The notes beneath the pieces were generated by a model. It ran no database searches. It was not told the DNA's origin and saw only the letters and a list, made by a program, of their open reading frames with translations. Shown one piece after another: positions 1 through 8,016 of a stretch of DNA of 56,996 nt. Both the position numbers and the translations under genes were made by a program. The stretch comes from Ruminiclostridium cellobioparum DSM 1351 = ATCC 15832 (GTDB taxonomy: Bacteria; Bacillota; Clostridia; Acetivibrionales; DSM-1351), in assembly GCF_000621505.1 (NCBI RefSeq), contig NZ_JHYD01000044.1, positions 1 to 56,996 of the forward strand. The letters run 5' to 3'. The stretch's first letter is position 1. Every line of letters begins with the position of its first letter.

Positions 1-211
1 TACCACGATGAACACAGTGATTAGGAGATACAAAATCGTTTCTAGGAGTAAGAGCACGATGCCTTTTGACCTCTTTTGAAATAGTAGTAGGATCTTTACA
101 TAAATATTTCGCAATCTCTTTAAAAGGTAATTTGTTGTCTAGTGATTTTTCAATAAAAACTCTGTTATCTAGGGTAAGATGCTTTTGGTTTCCTGGTATT
201 AAGTCAGACAT
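1..211 (-). CDS. IS30-family transposase, N-terminal part (runs off window)
   Basis: Reading the minus strand from the ATG at 211 gives 70 codons with no stop before the window edge. The sequence begins MSDLIPGNQKHLTLDNRVFI and continues with a helix-turn-helix region containing CKDPTTISKEVKRHR, which is the typical start of IS30-family DDE transposases (HTH_38 domain). A ribosome binding site AAAGGAG lies a few bases upstream. The catalytic DDE domain would lie left of position 1. The gene points the same way as the flagellar operon and starts only about 115 bp from the point where fliP loses its homology, so it is almost certainly the element that broke fliP. Family assignment is by recognition of motifs, not by a search. 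Confidence 0.85.
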   Translation of the reverse strand, partial: MSDLIPGNQKHLTLDNRVFIEKSLDNKLPFKEIAKYLCKDPTTISKEVKRHRALTPRNDFVSPNHCVHRG

Positions 212-328
212 AATTAACTCCTTTCACTGCGGATATGGAAACCAATTTAATTCTATATCAGGTGGTGGAATTTATGTAAGACTAAATTCTATTTAAACTT
301 TTTAAAACTGGAATTTACTTTTTCATTC
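212..328 (-). mobile_element. Left end of IS30-type element and junction with fliP
   Basis: This stretch lies between the transposase start and the last recognisable fliP codon. It is AT-rich, codes for nothing and should contain the terminal inverted repeat of the element. The junction is placed near 325-328 because fliP reads ...DIVVSSTLMSL up to that point, and the next codon should be the Gly of the conserved MSMGMMMLPP stretch. Only its first G is present before unrelated sequence begins. The other end and any target duplication are outside the window. Confidence 0.6.
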
Positions 329-1012
329 AAGGGACATCAAAGTACTTGAAACAACAATGTCAATAATCAGAAACGGCAAAAATATTAAAAATCCAAATTT
401 AAAGGCAACCATGAGCTCACTGATCAAAAAAGCCGGTGCCACTATTGTCAATGACAGCTTTGAAGCATCCTGAACCTTAATGGGGTCTTTCTGACCGCTC
501 AATGTCATAAATAGTTCCAGGTCCTTCTCCCTCTTATTGCTGAAAATCTGTTTTACCATCCACGTTTTTATAGTGTCAGAACTTTTTTCAATAGCCTGCT
601 GCGACGTAATTTCACCTTTGGAATAAGGCTGAAAAGCATTATCATTTATATCTGCAAGCACCGGAGTCATAACAAAAAATGTTATAAATAAAGCCAGACC
701 TATTATAACCTGATTTGGCGGCATTTGCTGTGTACCAAGGGCATTTCTCAAAAATGACAGGATGACAATTATTCTTGTAAAACCTGTCATCATTATAAGA
801 ATTGAAGGAGCGACGGCCAGCACTGTGAGCATTAACAAAAGCTGAATACTGGACGAAACATCCTTCGGATTTTGAGACGCACCGATATTTATTCCGTCCT
901 GTGTAACAGAAATACTGGGTTCAGCCATAGCCTGTCCGCCCATCAGACAAAAAACAACTACCATAATACATGTTATAAAGATAAACTTTTTAATTTTACT
1001 TTTCTTGTTCAT
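323..1012 (-). pseudogene. fliP: Flagellar export-gate protein FliP, 3'-truncated by insertion
   Basis: FliP is a membrane component of the flagellar type III export gate. The 229-residue product has a signal peptide (residues about 1-30, ending AMA), then the FliP hallmarks SILIMMTGFTRIIVILSFLR, NALGTQQMPPNQVIIGLALF and the PAFLISELMVAFKFGFLIFL stretch. It stops at DIVVSSTLMSLE. Intact FliP continues for about 35 residues with the Met-rich MGMMMLPP loop, which forms the gate's methionine gasket, and a final membrane helix. These are absent. The break coincides with the IS30-type sequence just downstream. FliQ, FliR, FlhB and FlhA, which normally follow, are not in the window. The start codon lies 2 bp after the fliO stop. 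Function is very likely lost. Confidence 0.88.
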
Positions 1013-1013
1013 T

Positions 1014-1508
1014 TTATCCCCGTCTATCGTTCATACTGTTGGTTATGTGTTTCAGTTTCTCAAGATTGTTCTTGAACTTGTCATCATTTGAATCCCGTTG
1101 AAAATTTTCCGGCACTTTATCAACTACGGTTTCAGCAGGCTTTGTTTCGGCAGCAGCTGCCGCATTCCCGGAATTGAACCCACGAATATATTTCTTTAAA
1201 ACAGATTTGAAATCTATGACCTCGGATATGGGATTTTTGATTTCTGCTTCTTCAAAATCACTGATATTAACTCTGGCCAAAAACTCCACATTCTTGTTTG
1301 AAGCAGAAAGTATAAAAAATTCCTTATCCACTTTCACGAGATGTAATCTGTTATTGACTCCAAGACTGAGGGACTCTATTATTTGCATATAGTTGCCCTT
1401 CATCATCTTCTTTGACTTATATGTCAGATATTTTGTTGTCAACAGTAAAATGCCCATAACAACTAAAAATGCCAGGATTACTGTAAAATACCTGAAAATT
1501 TGATCCAT
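1014..1508 (-). CDS. fliO: Flagellar biosynthesis protein FliO (FliZ-like)
   Basis: The product is a 164-residue membrane protein with one N-terminal helix (about residues 5-27, FTVILAFLVVMGILLLTTKY), followed by a basic KSKKMMKGNYMQIIESLSLG segment and a small beta-rich FliO domain (LHLVKVDKEFFILSASN). It ends in an Ala-rich, charged tail. FliO helps assemble the FliP/FliQ/FliR export gate, and its place directly before fliP fits that role. I chose the ATG at 1508 because GGAGG lies 5 bp upstream; an upstream in-frame start at 1565 has no such site. Sequence conservation in this family is low, so the name rests on topology and position. Confidence 0.8.
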   Translation of the reverse strand: MDQIFRYFTVILAFLVVMGILLLTTKYLTYKSKKMMKGNYMQIIESLSLGVNNRLHLVKVDKEFFILSASNKNVEFLARVNISDFEEAEIKNPISEVIDFKSVLKKYIRGFNSGNAAAAAETKPAETVVDKVPENFQRDSNDDKFKNNLEKLKHITNSMNDRRG

Positions 1509-1565
1509 AGTAACCTCCAAGAGCATATTATGATTTTGAGCCGCAATGAAATAAATTTTTAACAA

Positions 1566-1719
1566 AACTTATTTGCCACCAGATTTTTGAAGGTTAAAGA
1601 TCCATTTACTATAAAATATCCTGCTGTTATCTAACAAAAATCATATAGCAGTGGAGAAACCGAGCCATATAAATTTATTACAATCAGCAGGATATTTTCA
1701 TTAAATGTTTATCTGACCA
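1566..1719. other. cheY-fliO intercistronic region with long-armed inverted repeat
   Basis: A perfect 14-bp inverted repeat (AAAATATCCTGCTG at 1613-1626 and its complement at 1685-1698) flanks a 58-base loop. As RNA from the flagellar operon it would fold between cheY and fliO. The 3' arm ends in a short U-run, so partial termination, processing or a small structured element are all possible. No open frame fills the gap. Confidence 0.6.
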
Positions 1720-2082
1720 TTAACCTATAACTTTTTTAACCGCCTCAACAACGCGGTCTGCCTGGAATGGTTTAACAATGAAGTCTCTTGCGCCTGCTTG
1801 TATTGATTCAATAACCATTGCTTGCTGTCCCATAGCTGAACACATTATGATTTTGGCGTCACTATGTAATTTTTTTATTTCCCTGACAGCTGTTACCCCG
1901 TCCATTTCAGGCATTGTTATATCCATAATAACCAAGTCAGGAGTAAGTTCCTTGTATTTCTCTATAGCTTTTAATCCATTGTCGACATCTGCTGCTATAT
2001 CATAGCCATTCTTGGATAATATATCCTTGATCATCATCCTCATAAATGCCGCATCGTCAACAATTAATATACTTTTCCCCAT
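1720..2082 (-). CDS. cheY: Chemotaxis response regulator CheY
   Basis: This is a single receiver domain of 120 residues with every active-site residue: the acidic pair Asp9-Asp10, phospho-acceptor Asp54 (LVIMDITMPEMDG), Ser82 in the Thr/Ser switch position and Lys104 (FIVKPF). Phospho-CheY binds the motor switch (FliM/FliY) to set rotation. It lies directly after fliY, whose CheC-like domain removes its phosphate, so kinase target and phosphatase are co-expressed. The ATG at 2082 has a GGAGAG-type site just upstream. No output domain is present, as expected for CheY. Confidence 0.93.
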   Translation of the reverse strand: MGKSILIVDDAAFMRMMIKDILSKNGYDIAADVDNGLKAIEKYKELTPDLVIMDITMPEMDGVTAVREIKKLHSDAKIIMCSAMGQQAMVIESIQAGARDFIVKPFQADRVVEAVKKVIG

Positions 2083-2119
2083 AACGCTCTCTCCTTAACT
2101 ATTCGTTAATTTTCATAAA

Positions 2120-3331
2120 TTATAATCGTTTTGATGGATGAATTATATCTGTAATTCTTACACCAAAGCTTTCATCAATTACTACAACTTCTCCCTTAGC
2201 AATAGCTTTTCCGTTTACCAATATATCAACTGGCTCTCCTGCAAGCTTATCCAATTCAATTATTGAACCTGAACCGAACTCTAAAATATCTCTTATAAGC
2301 TTCTGAGTCCGACCCAATTCAACAGTCACCTGCAGAGGTAAGTCCATTATAAGGCTTATGTTTTTCTTTTCAGATGCGGACAAACCGTCATCAAAAGCCT
2401 GGAACTGAACAGGCTGCACACTTACCGGATTTCTCGGCCTTTGCATGTCCTGATAGCCCATATCATACCCATAACCCTGCATTGGCTGCTGCATCATGGG
2501 TTGTTGCATCATTGGCTGCTGCATAACAGGCTGTTGCATGACCGGCTGTTGCATTACAGGTTGCTGCATAACCGGCTGCTGCATGGCAGGCTGGGCTTGT
2601 GGCTGGGGAGCCGCAGGCATTTCCGGTTCGGGAGCGGCCTTGGCTTTTTCAGAATTGAGCAGGCTGTTGACCAGCTCCTTGGCAAACTTCATTGGAAGCA
2701 GCTGCATTATTTCACTGTCAATCAACGTACCCACTACCATCTTGAATGCAATTTTTACAAGGACATCATTCATTTCAAATTCCCCGAAGGGATCTCCGTT
2801 ACCAAAACTAACAACGAAAGCTTTCGGAGGTGAGATGTCTATTCTCTTTGAAAACATTGAAGACATGGATGTGGCAGAAGAACCTATCATCTGGTTCATA
2901 GCTTCACTGATGGCACTTAAATGCAGATCGGTAAGCTCACCTTCAGCTATTACTCCTTCTCCGCCCATCATTAAATCAGTAATGATTTTAACGTCATCCT
3001 GCTTTAATATCAAAAGGTTGCTCCCTATCAATCCATCGGTATACTCAACTTTTACCGCAACATATTGTGAAGAATAACTCTTGGAAAGATCAGACCATGA
3101 AGTTAACGAAACATTTGGAGTGGTGATGGTAACTTTCTGAGACAACAGGGTAAATAAGGTTGTAGCAGAAGTACCCATACTTATATTGCCAATCTCTCCC
3201 AAGGCATCTATTTCCTGAGTCGATAAACCATCATTTGAGCCGGCGCCGCCAACATTATCCGTGGATTCATCCGAAGAGGAAGTGCCATTTAATAAGGCGT
3301 CAATTTCTGCTTGTGTAAGCATATCTCCCAT
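2120..3331 (-). CDS. fliY: Flagellar motor switch phosphatase FliY (FliN-type)
   Basis: This 403-residue switch protein combines an N-terminal CheY-P-binding peptide (LTQAEIDALLNG, residues about 5-16), a CheC/FliY phosphatase region with two ExxN motifs (EIGNISMGTSATT and ISEAMNQMIGSSATS), a low-complexity linker and a C-terminal FliN/SpoA domain (LPLQVTVELGRTQKLIRDIL to the end). It acts at the cytoplasmic C-ring and dephosphorylates CheY-P. The linker holds about seven consecutive MQQPV/MQQPM units, encoded by a 15-bp tandem repeat at about 2480-2595 that could vary in number. The start codon is 2 bp from the fliM stop, suggesting translational coupling. Confidence 0.93.
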   Translation of the reverse strand: MGDMLTQAEIDALLNGTSSSDESTDNVGGAGSNDGLSTQEIDALGEIGNISMGTSATTLFTLLSQKVTITTPNVSLTSWSDLSKSYSSQYVAVKVEYTDGLIGSNLLILKQDDVKIITDLMMGGEGVIAEGELTDLHLSAISEAMNQMIGSSATSMSSMFSKRIDISPPKAFVVSFGNGDPFGEFEMNDVLVKIAFKMVVGTLIDSEIMQLLPMKFAKELVNSLLNSEKAKAAPEPEMPAAPQPQAQPAMQQPVMQQPVMQQPVMQQPVMQQPMMQQPMMQQPMQGYGYDMGYQDMQRPRNPVSVQPVQFQAFDDGLSASEKKNISLIMDLPLQVTVELGRTQKLIRDILEFGSGSIIELDKLAGEPVDILVNGKAIAKGEVVVIDESFGVRITDIIHPSKRL

Positions 3332-3332
3332 T

Positions 3333-4319
3333 CTATTCTTCCTCCCTTCTAATCACTTCTGTAATTTTCACTGCAATTTTATTCTTTTTAACACCAGGTT
3401 TTGCTAAAAACTTCGGCAAATCTCCCACCAGTATCTCCAAATCTCCGTTTATACTCGTTTCAAGCGGCAAAACGTCACCTTTCTGAAGATCAAGGAACTC
3501 GCCTATGTTTATTACCGTCTTTCCTAAAACAGCTCTCACAGGAACCAATGTATTTTCAATCTTGAACTCAATATCCTGCTTATTATGTTCAGTCTTTTCA
3601 TTTTCAATATTTGTGAACCAAAGCTTTGTACTGAGCTTTGGCATTATTGGCTCAACAGTCATATGCGGTATGCATATGTTAATCATACCCTTCACTTCGC
3701 CGACTACTACATTGAGAGTAATCAGGGCAACCATTTCATTTGGGTGAATTATTTGAGCAAACTGTGCGTTGGTTTCAATTTTCTCCAGCCTTGGTTTTAC
3801 TGAAATAATGCTTTCCCAAGGTTCACGCATCAGGTTTAAAATTTGTATTATAATCCGCTCCAGTATTGCCAGCTCAATTTCGGTAAAAGACCGGACTCTT
3901 TCCATGGCAGATCCCCGGCCTCCAAGTATCCTGTCTATCAAGGAATAGGCTATACTTGGATCCATTTCAAAAATAACCGAGCCGTTCAGAGGACTGAAGT
4001 CCACAATTCCCAATACTACCGGATTTGCCAGTGAATTGCTGAATTCACTGTACTGCAGTGCATCTACCGATAAAACGTCCACCTGCACCAGTGACCTTAA
4101 ATATCCTGATAAAAAGGTCTGAACCAGTCTGGCGTAATTTTCGTTTATAAACTGTAAAGTTCTCTTATGGTCATTGGCAAACTTCGGTGGCTTCTTAAAG
4201 TCATGTAATTTTACTTTCTTTTCAGTTTTGGTGGTTTGAATCTGCTGTACGTCTATATCCCCTGTGGTAAGTGCTTTCAACAGTTCATCAATCTCATTTT
4301 GAGATAGTATATCTCCCAA
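3333..4319 (-). CDS. fliM: Flagellar motor switch protein FliM
   Basis: FliM forms the bulk of the C-ring and receives CheY-P. The 328-residue product opens with the CheY-P docking peptide ILSQNEIDELLKAL. A CheC-like middle domain follows (PSIAYSLIDRILGG, FTEIELAILERIII), then a C-terminal SpoA domain (RAVLGKTVINIGEFLDLQKG). Length is normal for the family. Translation starts at TTG (4319) behind TAGGAGGTGAGC, one of the strongest ribosome binding sites in the operon. It sits between fliL and fliY, the standard Gram-positive order. Confidence 0.94.
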   Translation of the reverse strand: MGDILSQNEIDELLKALTTGDIDVQQIQTTKTEKKVKLHDFKKPPKFANDHKRTLQFINENYARLVQTFLSGYLRSLVQVDVLSVDALQYSEFSNSLANPVVLGIVDFSPLNGSVIFEMDPSIAYSLIDRILGGRGSAMERVRSFTEIELAILERIIIQILNLMREPWESIISVKPRLEKIETNAQFAQIIHPNEMVALITLNVVVGEVKGMINICIPHMTVEPIMPKLSTKLWFTNIENEKTEHNKQDIEFKIENTLVPVRAVLGKTVINIGEFLDLQKGDVLPLETSINGDLEILVGDLPKFLAKPGVKKNKIAVKITEVIRREEE

Positions 4320-4331
4320 TCAGCTCACCTC

Positions 4332-4844
4332 CTATTGATAAAACCAGTAATCAAAAACTATGGAGTAAACAAGAGGACTAGCCTTTTTATCGTTATTAAT
4401 CAAAATATCATTTATTATCTTTTTCAAATCCTCGGAGGCTTTTTGTTTGGCATCTGCCTGACTGACATCCTCAAGTGTCAAACCCTGGAAGTAAGTACCT
4501 ATGGCAGAGTTTATCTCCTTGTTGTAGAAATCTATCTTTGCAGCTATTTCTTCCTCGGATTTCATTCCATCTACTTTTTTGTAATGCTTCATGCATGCAC
4601 TTAAAACGATTACAGCAACCTGTTTGTCATTGGTTTTCTTAAGATTAAAGTTGGTTTTTTCAAAAATTACCTTATTTGCAAGTTCATCATCGGTTGGAAT
4701 CTTTTCTGTCACCATAACTATCTCTTTCTCAGGAGTTGAGCCATGGCTGTCGAAAAAGAAATATCCTATTGCAAGGAAAGCAAGCGATATTGAAAGAAAT
4801 GCAACAATAACCAGTAAAATAAAATAACTGCTTTTTCCTTCCAA
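4332..4844 (-). CDS. fliL: Flagellar basal body-associated protein FliL
   Basis: This is a 170-residue single-pass membrane protein. Residues about 7-28 form the N-terminal anchor (YFILLVIVAFLSISLAFLAI). The rest is extracytoplasmic with the FliL-type FFQG-like core (AIGTYFQGLTLEDVSQ) and an acidic, helix-rich end. FliL stabilises stator units around the motor. It begins with TTG at 4844 behind AAGGGGGAAAAAA. In many clostridia motA and motB lie just before it, but here the 84-bp gap to flbD contains neither, so stators must be encoded elsewhere. Identity rests on topology and operon position plus weak motif matches. Confidence 0.82.
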   Translation of the reverse strand: MEGKSSYFILLVIVAFLSISLAFLAIGYFFFDSHGSTPEKEIVMVTEKIPTDDELANKVIFEKTNFNLKKTNDKQVAVIVLSACMKHYKKVDGMKSEEEIAAKIDFYNKEINSAIGTYFQGLTLEDVSQADAKQKASEDLKKIINDILINNDKKASPLVYSIVFDYWFYQ

Positions 4845-4928
4845 AATTTTTTCCCCCTTAACGTTTTAGCTATAATAATACATTAGCAATAATTATTAAC
4901 GTCTAAATCAAAATAACTAAAGTAAAAA

Positions 4929-5129
4929 TCAAGTCGAAATTTCTTTTATTTTGATAATATTTCCTTTGTATTGTATCACCTTGTCAATCACTTCATCAAC
5001 ACTTTCGAGAACGACATATTTTTTACAGTTTATTGTGGAAATAACTGTATCGGGTGTACTTTCTACAGTTTCAATCAATTCACAGTTCAGCACAAAGGAA
5101 GACCTGTTTAGCTTAGTTAATCTAATCAT
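4929..5129 (-). CDS. flbD: Flagellar protein FlbD
   Basis: This small 66-residue protein starts MIRLTKLNRSSFVLNCELIE and continues TPDTVISTINCKKYVVLES with a helical end, matching the FlbD/YlzI family throughout. Its biochemical role is not well defined; it accompanies hook and stator genes in Gram-positive flagellar operons. I chose the internal ATG at 5129 because family members begin at MIxLTKLN and a GGAG lies upstream. The longer frame from 5153 adds eight unrelated residues. Confidence 0.87.
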   Translation of the reverse strand: MIRLTKLNRSSFVLNCELIETVESTPDTVISTINCKKYVVLESVDEVIDKVIQYKGNIIKIKEIST

Positions 5130-5208
5130 AATATTTTTACTCCAAAAAGACAATAGATAAATTCCTTAAAACTTACAAAATAAGACTAAAAACATTATTT
5201 TACTACTA

Positions 5209-5241
5209 CCATGGACCCAAGGTCTTACCCGGGATCCATGG
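5209..5241 (-). other. Intercistronic hairpin between flgE and flbD
   Basis: Arms CCATGGA-CCC and GGG-TCCATGG pair with one bulged base around an 11-base loop. There is no U-run after it on the minus strand, so it is better read as an mRNA stabiliser or processing site at the 3' end of flgE than as a terminator. Confidence 0.55.
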
Positions 5242-5258
5242 CTGTAATACTATTTAAT

Positions 5259-6602
5259 TTACCTCTTTAAGTTTACCAGTTCCTGGAGCATTTCATCAGA
5301 AGTTGTTATAATTCTGCTGTTTGCCTGGAACCCTCTCTGCGTAATGATCATATCGGTAAACTCTCTTGAAAGGTCAACATTCGACATTTCAAGCGTACCC
5401 GGACTCAGTGAGCCCACGCCCTCCGAACCTGCCTGAAGTCCCTTTGTAAAGTCACCTGAATTGGTAGTCGGGATAAACAGGTTATCGCCTATCTTCTGCA
5501 AGCCCGCAGGATTTGAGAAGCTGGCCAGTGCAACCATTCCCAGAGGCTGCTGCTGCCCGTTGCTGTATATACCTGTCAGTACTCCGTCGGAACCTATGTT
5601 GAAGGTAACCAGATTACCGGTTGTATACCCGTCAATATTGGTAGGTTTAACCGAACAGTCGGCCGAGAACATGGTGACGTTGGAGAAGTCAAGAGTTATT
5701 TTCAATTCAGCTGCTCCATTGCCTAAGTCTGTGATTAATAATTCGTCAGGTTCAGTTGGAGGCTGAAACTTTCCATTAGCGTCAAATGTAAGTGGAGTGG
5801 TAGTACCAGATACTTCATCATATCCTACTTCACCAGTATCAGGGTCTATAGTTTTCTCAAACACCTTATAATTCCACGTATTAGTAGTACCATCTGACGT
5901 ATTCCAATAGCATATAGAGAATTCATGGGAATTTCCTAAGCTATCGTAGGCGGTAAATGGAACTGAAAACTGGCCCTCTGAAGGTTTTTGTGGATCAAGC
6001 ATTGTAGGATCAGTTTTAATCGACGAATTTAAATTTCCTGAAAATACGGCATTTGTGGTAGCCTTTGGTGCAATAACTCTCTTGTTTCCATTGAATTCAT
6101 CATTGTACAGGTTAATGGGTCCGATTTCGGATTCTGTGTCGTATTTTATCGTTCCGTCAGGCAGTCTGTCATATTTCATCCACCCGTACACATTCATGCC
6201 GCTGCCCGATACAAGGTTGCCCAGCTTGTCAAGACCGAAGTTGCCTGCTCTTGTAAACTTGAAGGTATCGGCATTTGAACCTTTTACAATGAAGAAGCCT
6301 TCTCCTTCAATTGACAGGTCGGTTGGATTGTCGGTTCTCTGTGAGCTTCCTCTTGTCATCATTGTGTCGATAGCTCCGACACCTGTACCCAGACCGATCT
6401 GCATGGGGTTGGTACCCCCTCTGCCCAGCGCTGCGTCAGGTGCGCCTGCACCTCTTAAAGTCTGGTTGAACACTTCCTGGAAAGTTACTCTCCCTGACTT
6501 AAAGCCAACTGTGTTTACGTTGGCAACGTTATTACCAATAACGTCCATTCTTGTCTGGTGTGCTCTTAGTCCCGACACACCAGAAAACATTGATCTCATC
6601 AT
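5259..6602 (-). CDS. flgE: Flagellar hook protein FlgE
   Basis: The 447-residue product has the rod/hook N-terminal signature MFSGVSGLRAHQTRMDVIGN followed by NVANVNTVGFKSGRVTF, a central hook domain, and the C-terminal SNVDLSREFTDMIITQRGFQ with ANSRIITTSDEMLQELVNLK. Both ends are needed for coiled-coil packing in the hook. The length and its position after flgD (hook cap) and fliK (hook-length control) favour FlgE over FlgF/FlgG. It begins at ATG 6602 behind a GGGGG-containing site. Export occurs through the type III apparatus and no Sec signal peptide is present. Confidence 0.93.
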   Translation of the reverse strand: MMRSMFSGVSGLRAHQTRMDVIGNNVANVNTVGFKSGRVTFQEVFNQTLRGAGAPDAALGRGGTNPMQIGLGTGVGAIDTMMTRGSSQRTDNPTDLSIEGEGFFIVKGSNADTFKFTRAGNFGLDKLGNLVSGSGMNVYGWMKYDRLPDGTIKYDTESEIGPINLYNDEFNGNKRVIAPKATTNAVFSGNLNSSIKTDPTMLDPQKPSEGQFSVPFTAYDSLGNSHEFSICYWNTSDGTTNTWNYKVFEKTIDPDTGEVGYDEVSGTTTPLTFDANGKFQPPTEPDELLITDLGNGAAELKITLDFSNVTMFSADCSVKPTNIDGYTTGNLVTFNIGSDGVLTGIYSNGQQQPLGMVALASFSNPAGLQKIGDNLFIPTTNSGDFTKGLQAGSEGVGSLSPGTLEMSNVDLSREFTDMIITQRGFQANSRIITTSDEMLQELVNLKR

Positions 6603-6633
6603 AATTAAGTGACCCCCTATTTTAGGTTATCCC

Positions 6634-6659
6634 GGGTTCCGTCCGTCATTCGGGAACCC
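6634..6659 (-). other. Hairpin upstream of flgE
   Basis: GGGTTCC (6634-6640) and GGAACCC (6653-6659) pair around a 12-base loop in the 92-bp gap before flgE. It lies well upstream of the ribosome binding site and has no U-run. It may shape mRNA stability. Confidence 0.45.
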
Positions 6660-6694
6660 TTTTCAGCTTCCCCTAAGGGTCCAGCTGATTGTTG

Positions 6695-7099
6695 TCATGC
6701 AAAAATTGCACCGTCGATATTTGTAAAAACATTTTCCTTCAACTCATTGTTGTTTACTGCGGTAATGACAGTTTTACTTGGTACATTAACCACAAAAGCC
6801 ATATTGTCCAGTATCACCAATGAATCTTTTACGCCTTTTTGCTGAGCCATGGAGACTGCGTTGTTTATCTTGTCCTTTTGAGTCTGTGTCAGATCAATAT
6901 TTCTGGCCTGCATTCTCATCTCAGCATGTTTTGAAAATTTTACTGCCCCAGTCTTGTCTATTGCCTGCTGCAGGATATTTTCAAAACCAACTCCGTTAAC
7001 ATTAGCGGTATTGTTATTTTTTACACCGTTTGTCTGAATTCTTCCGGGTGTTAAAGGCGAATTAATTATCCTGTTTGGAAAATTATTGTTAATCACCAT
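6695..7099 (-). CDS. Flagellar operon protein (TIGR02530 family)
   Basis: This is a 134-residue soluble protein. An Asn-rich N-terminus is followed by a conserved core: GVGFENILQQAIDK, then VKFSKHAEMRMQARNIDLTQ and the DSLVILDNMAFVVNVPSKTV stretch. It matches the small family found between flgD and flgE in Firmicutes. The function is not established. Its fixed place among hook genes suggests a role in hook assembly or in coordinating hook-subunit expression, which is inference. It starts at ATG 7099 and is 13 bp from flgD. Confidence 0.85.
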   Translation of the reverse strand: MVINNNFPNRIINSPLTPGRIQTNGVKNNNTANVNGVGFENILQQAIDKTGAVKFSKHAEMRMQARNIDLTQTQKDKINNAVSMAQQKGVKDSLVILDNMAFVVNVPSKTVITAVNNNELKENVFTNIDGAIFA

Positions 7100-7112
7100 A
7101 ACTCACCTTCTT

Positions 7113-8000
7113 TCAATTTCCGGTTGTGCCGTCTTCTGCCGGTGTCTCCTGTTCTCCGGTTCCGGCCTCCTGTTTCCTGATATTTGATACGCTGTACACT
7201 GAAACATACAAATCGTCAAGAACTGCTGTAATCTTTCCTGTCTTCTCATCAAGATTATAGCTCTTCAACGTTGCTGTTACAGGAACCTTGCTGCCGGTTT
7301 CGGAATCCTTGATGGTTATCTTTACTTCCTTGCCCAGATTCTGTTCCAGATAGTCCTTGGTATAAGCAGGACTTGTTGATTTTGCACCTGTTACCTCAGC
7401 TATTTCCACATCAACATCATCCATTACCGCGTAATCTTCATTAACGCCTTTCTGGATCTCTTTTACATCGCCGCTCAGGTTGATCAGATTGCCATTGGAT
7501 GAATCATAAACAGCACCTTTGACTCTGAAGCCTATCAGGTTTGTATATTCCGACAGGTTGCTGTAGGTGTTGTAAATGCTGTCATTTACTTCAACCACCT
7601 TATCGGCTTCGACCTCCTGATTGTTTACAAGCAGGAATGCCTTTCCGTCCCTCATTTTAACTGTAGTAACGTTACCTGTGACGGTTTTGACCTCAAAAGT
7701 CTTCGGATCGGTAATATTGGCAGTTACATCCTTGCCTATCATATTGAACGCCTGGGATTTTGTCAAAACCCCGTTCATGTTCTGCATCTGTTCCAGAGAA
7801 CTGAACTGTGCCATCTGTGCAATAAATTCCTTGTCGTTTGTAGGTTCCAGAGGATCCTGATATCTGAGCTGCGTTACCAGCAGGTTCAGAAAATCGTCCT
7901 TTCCAAGCTCTCCGCCGGTTTTTCTGGTTTCCTTCTTGCTCTGGGTGCTTTGAATAATCTGATCTATTGTCGGATTATTTGATACATTGCCTGTTGCCAT
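7113..8000 (-). CDS. flgD: Flagellar hook-capping protein FlgD
   Basis: FlgD forms the scaffold cap on which FlgE polymerises. The 295-residue product has the diagnostic N-terminal segment LGKDDFLNLLVTQLRYQDPL followed by EPTNDKEFIAQMAQFSSLEQ. A beta-rich middle (FLGD-Ig/tudor-like region) follows, and a longer C-terminal extension than in Bacillus ends in a Gly/Thr/Glu-rich tail. It sits between fliK and the TIGR02530 gene in the hook block. The start at ATG 8000 has a GGAGG site upstream. Confidence 0.92.
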   Translation of the reverse strand: MATGNVSNNPTIDQIIQSTQSKKETRKTGGELGKDDFLNLLVTQLRYQDPLEPTNDKEFIAQMAQFSSLEQMQNMNGVLTKSQAFNMIGKDVTANITDPKTFEVKTVTGNVTTVKMRDGKAFLLVNNQEVEADKVVEVNDSIYNTYSNLSEYTNLIGFRVKGAVYDSSNGNLINLSGDVKEIQKGVNEDYAVMDDVDVEIAEVTGAKSTSPAYTKDYLEQNLGKEVKITIKDSETGSKVPVTATLKSYNLDEKTGKITAVLDDLYVSVYSVSNIRKQEAGTGEQETPAEDGTTGN

Positions 8001-8016
8001 TCCAAACCTCCTTCCT

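Noticed and set aside
1627-1684. Loop between the cheY-fliO inverted repeats considered as a cyclic-di-GMP riboswitch
   Set aside because: The conserved GEMM elements (GCAAA core, tetraloop receptor) are not present.
2480-2600. Short direct repeats considered as a CRISPR array
   Set aside because: Units are contiguous 15-bp coding repeats without spacers. No cas genes or spacer-repeat pattern anywhere in the window.
2441-3077. Long plus-strand frames opposite fliY, with repeats such as ITGCCMTGCC
   Set aside because: They are the antisense of the MQQP tandem repeat. No ribosome binding site and no recognisable domain.
6055-6612. 185-codon plus-strand frame opposite flgE
   Set aside because: Shadow of flgE codon usage; flgE is certain, and this frame has no ribosome binding site or homology.
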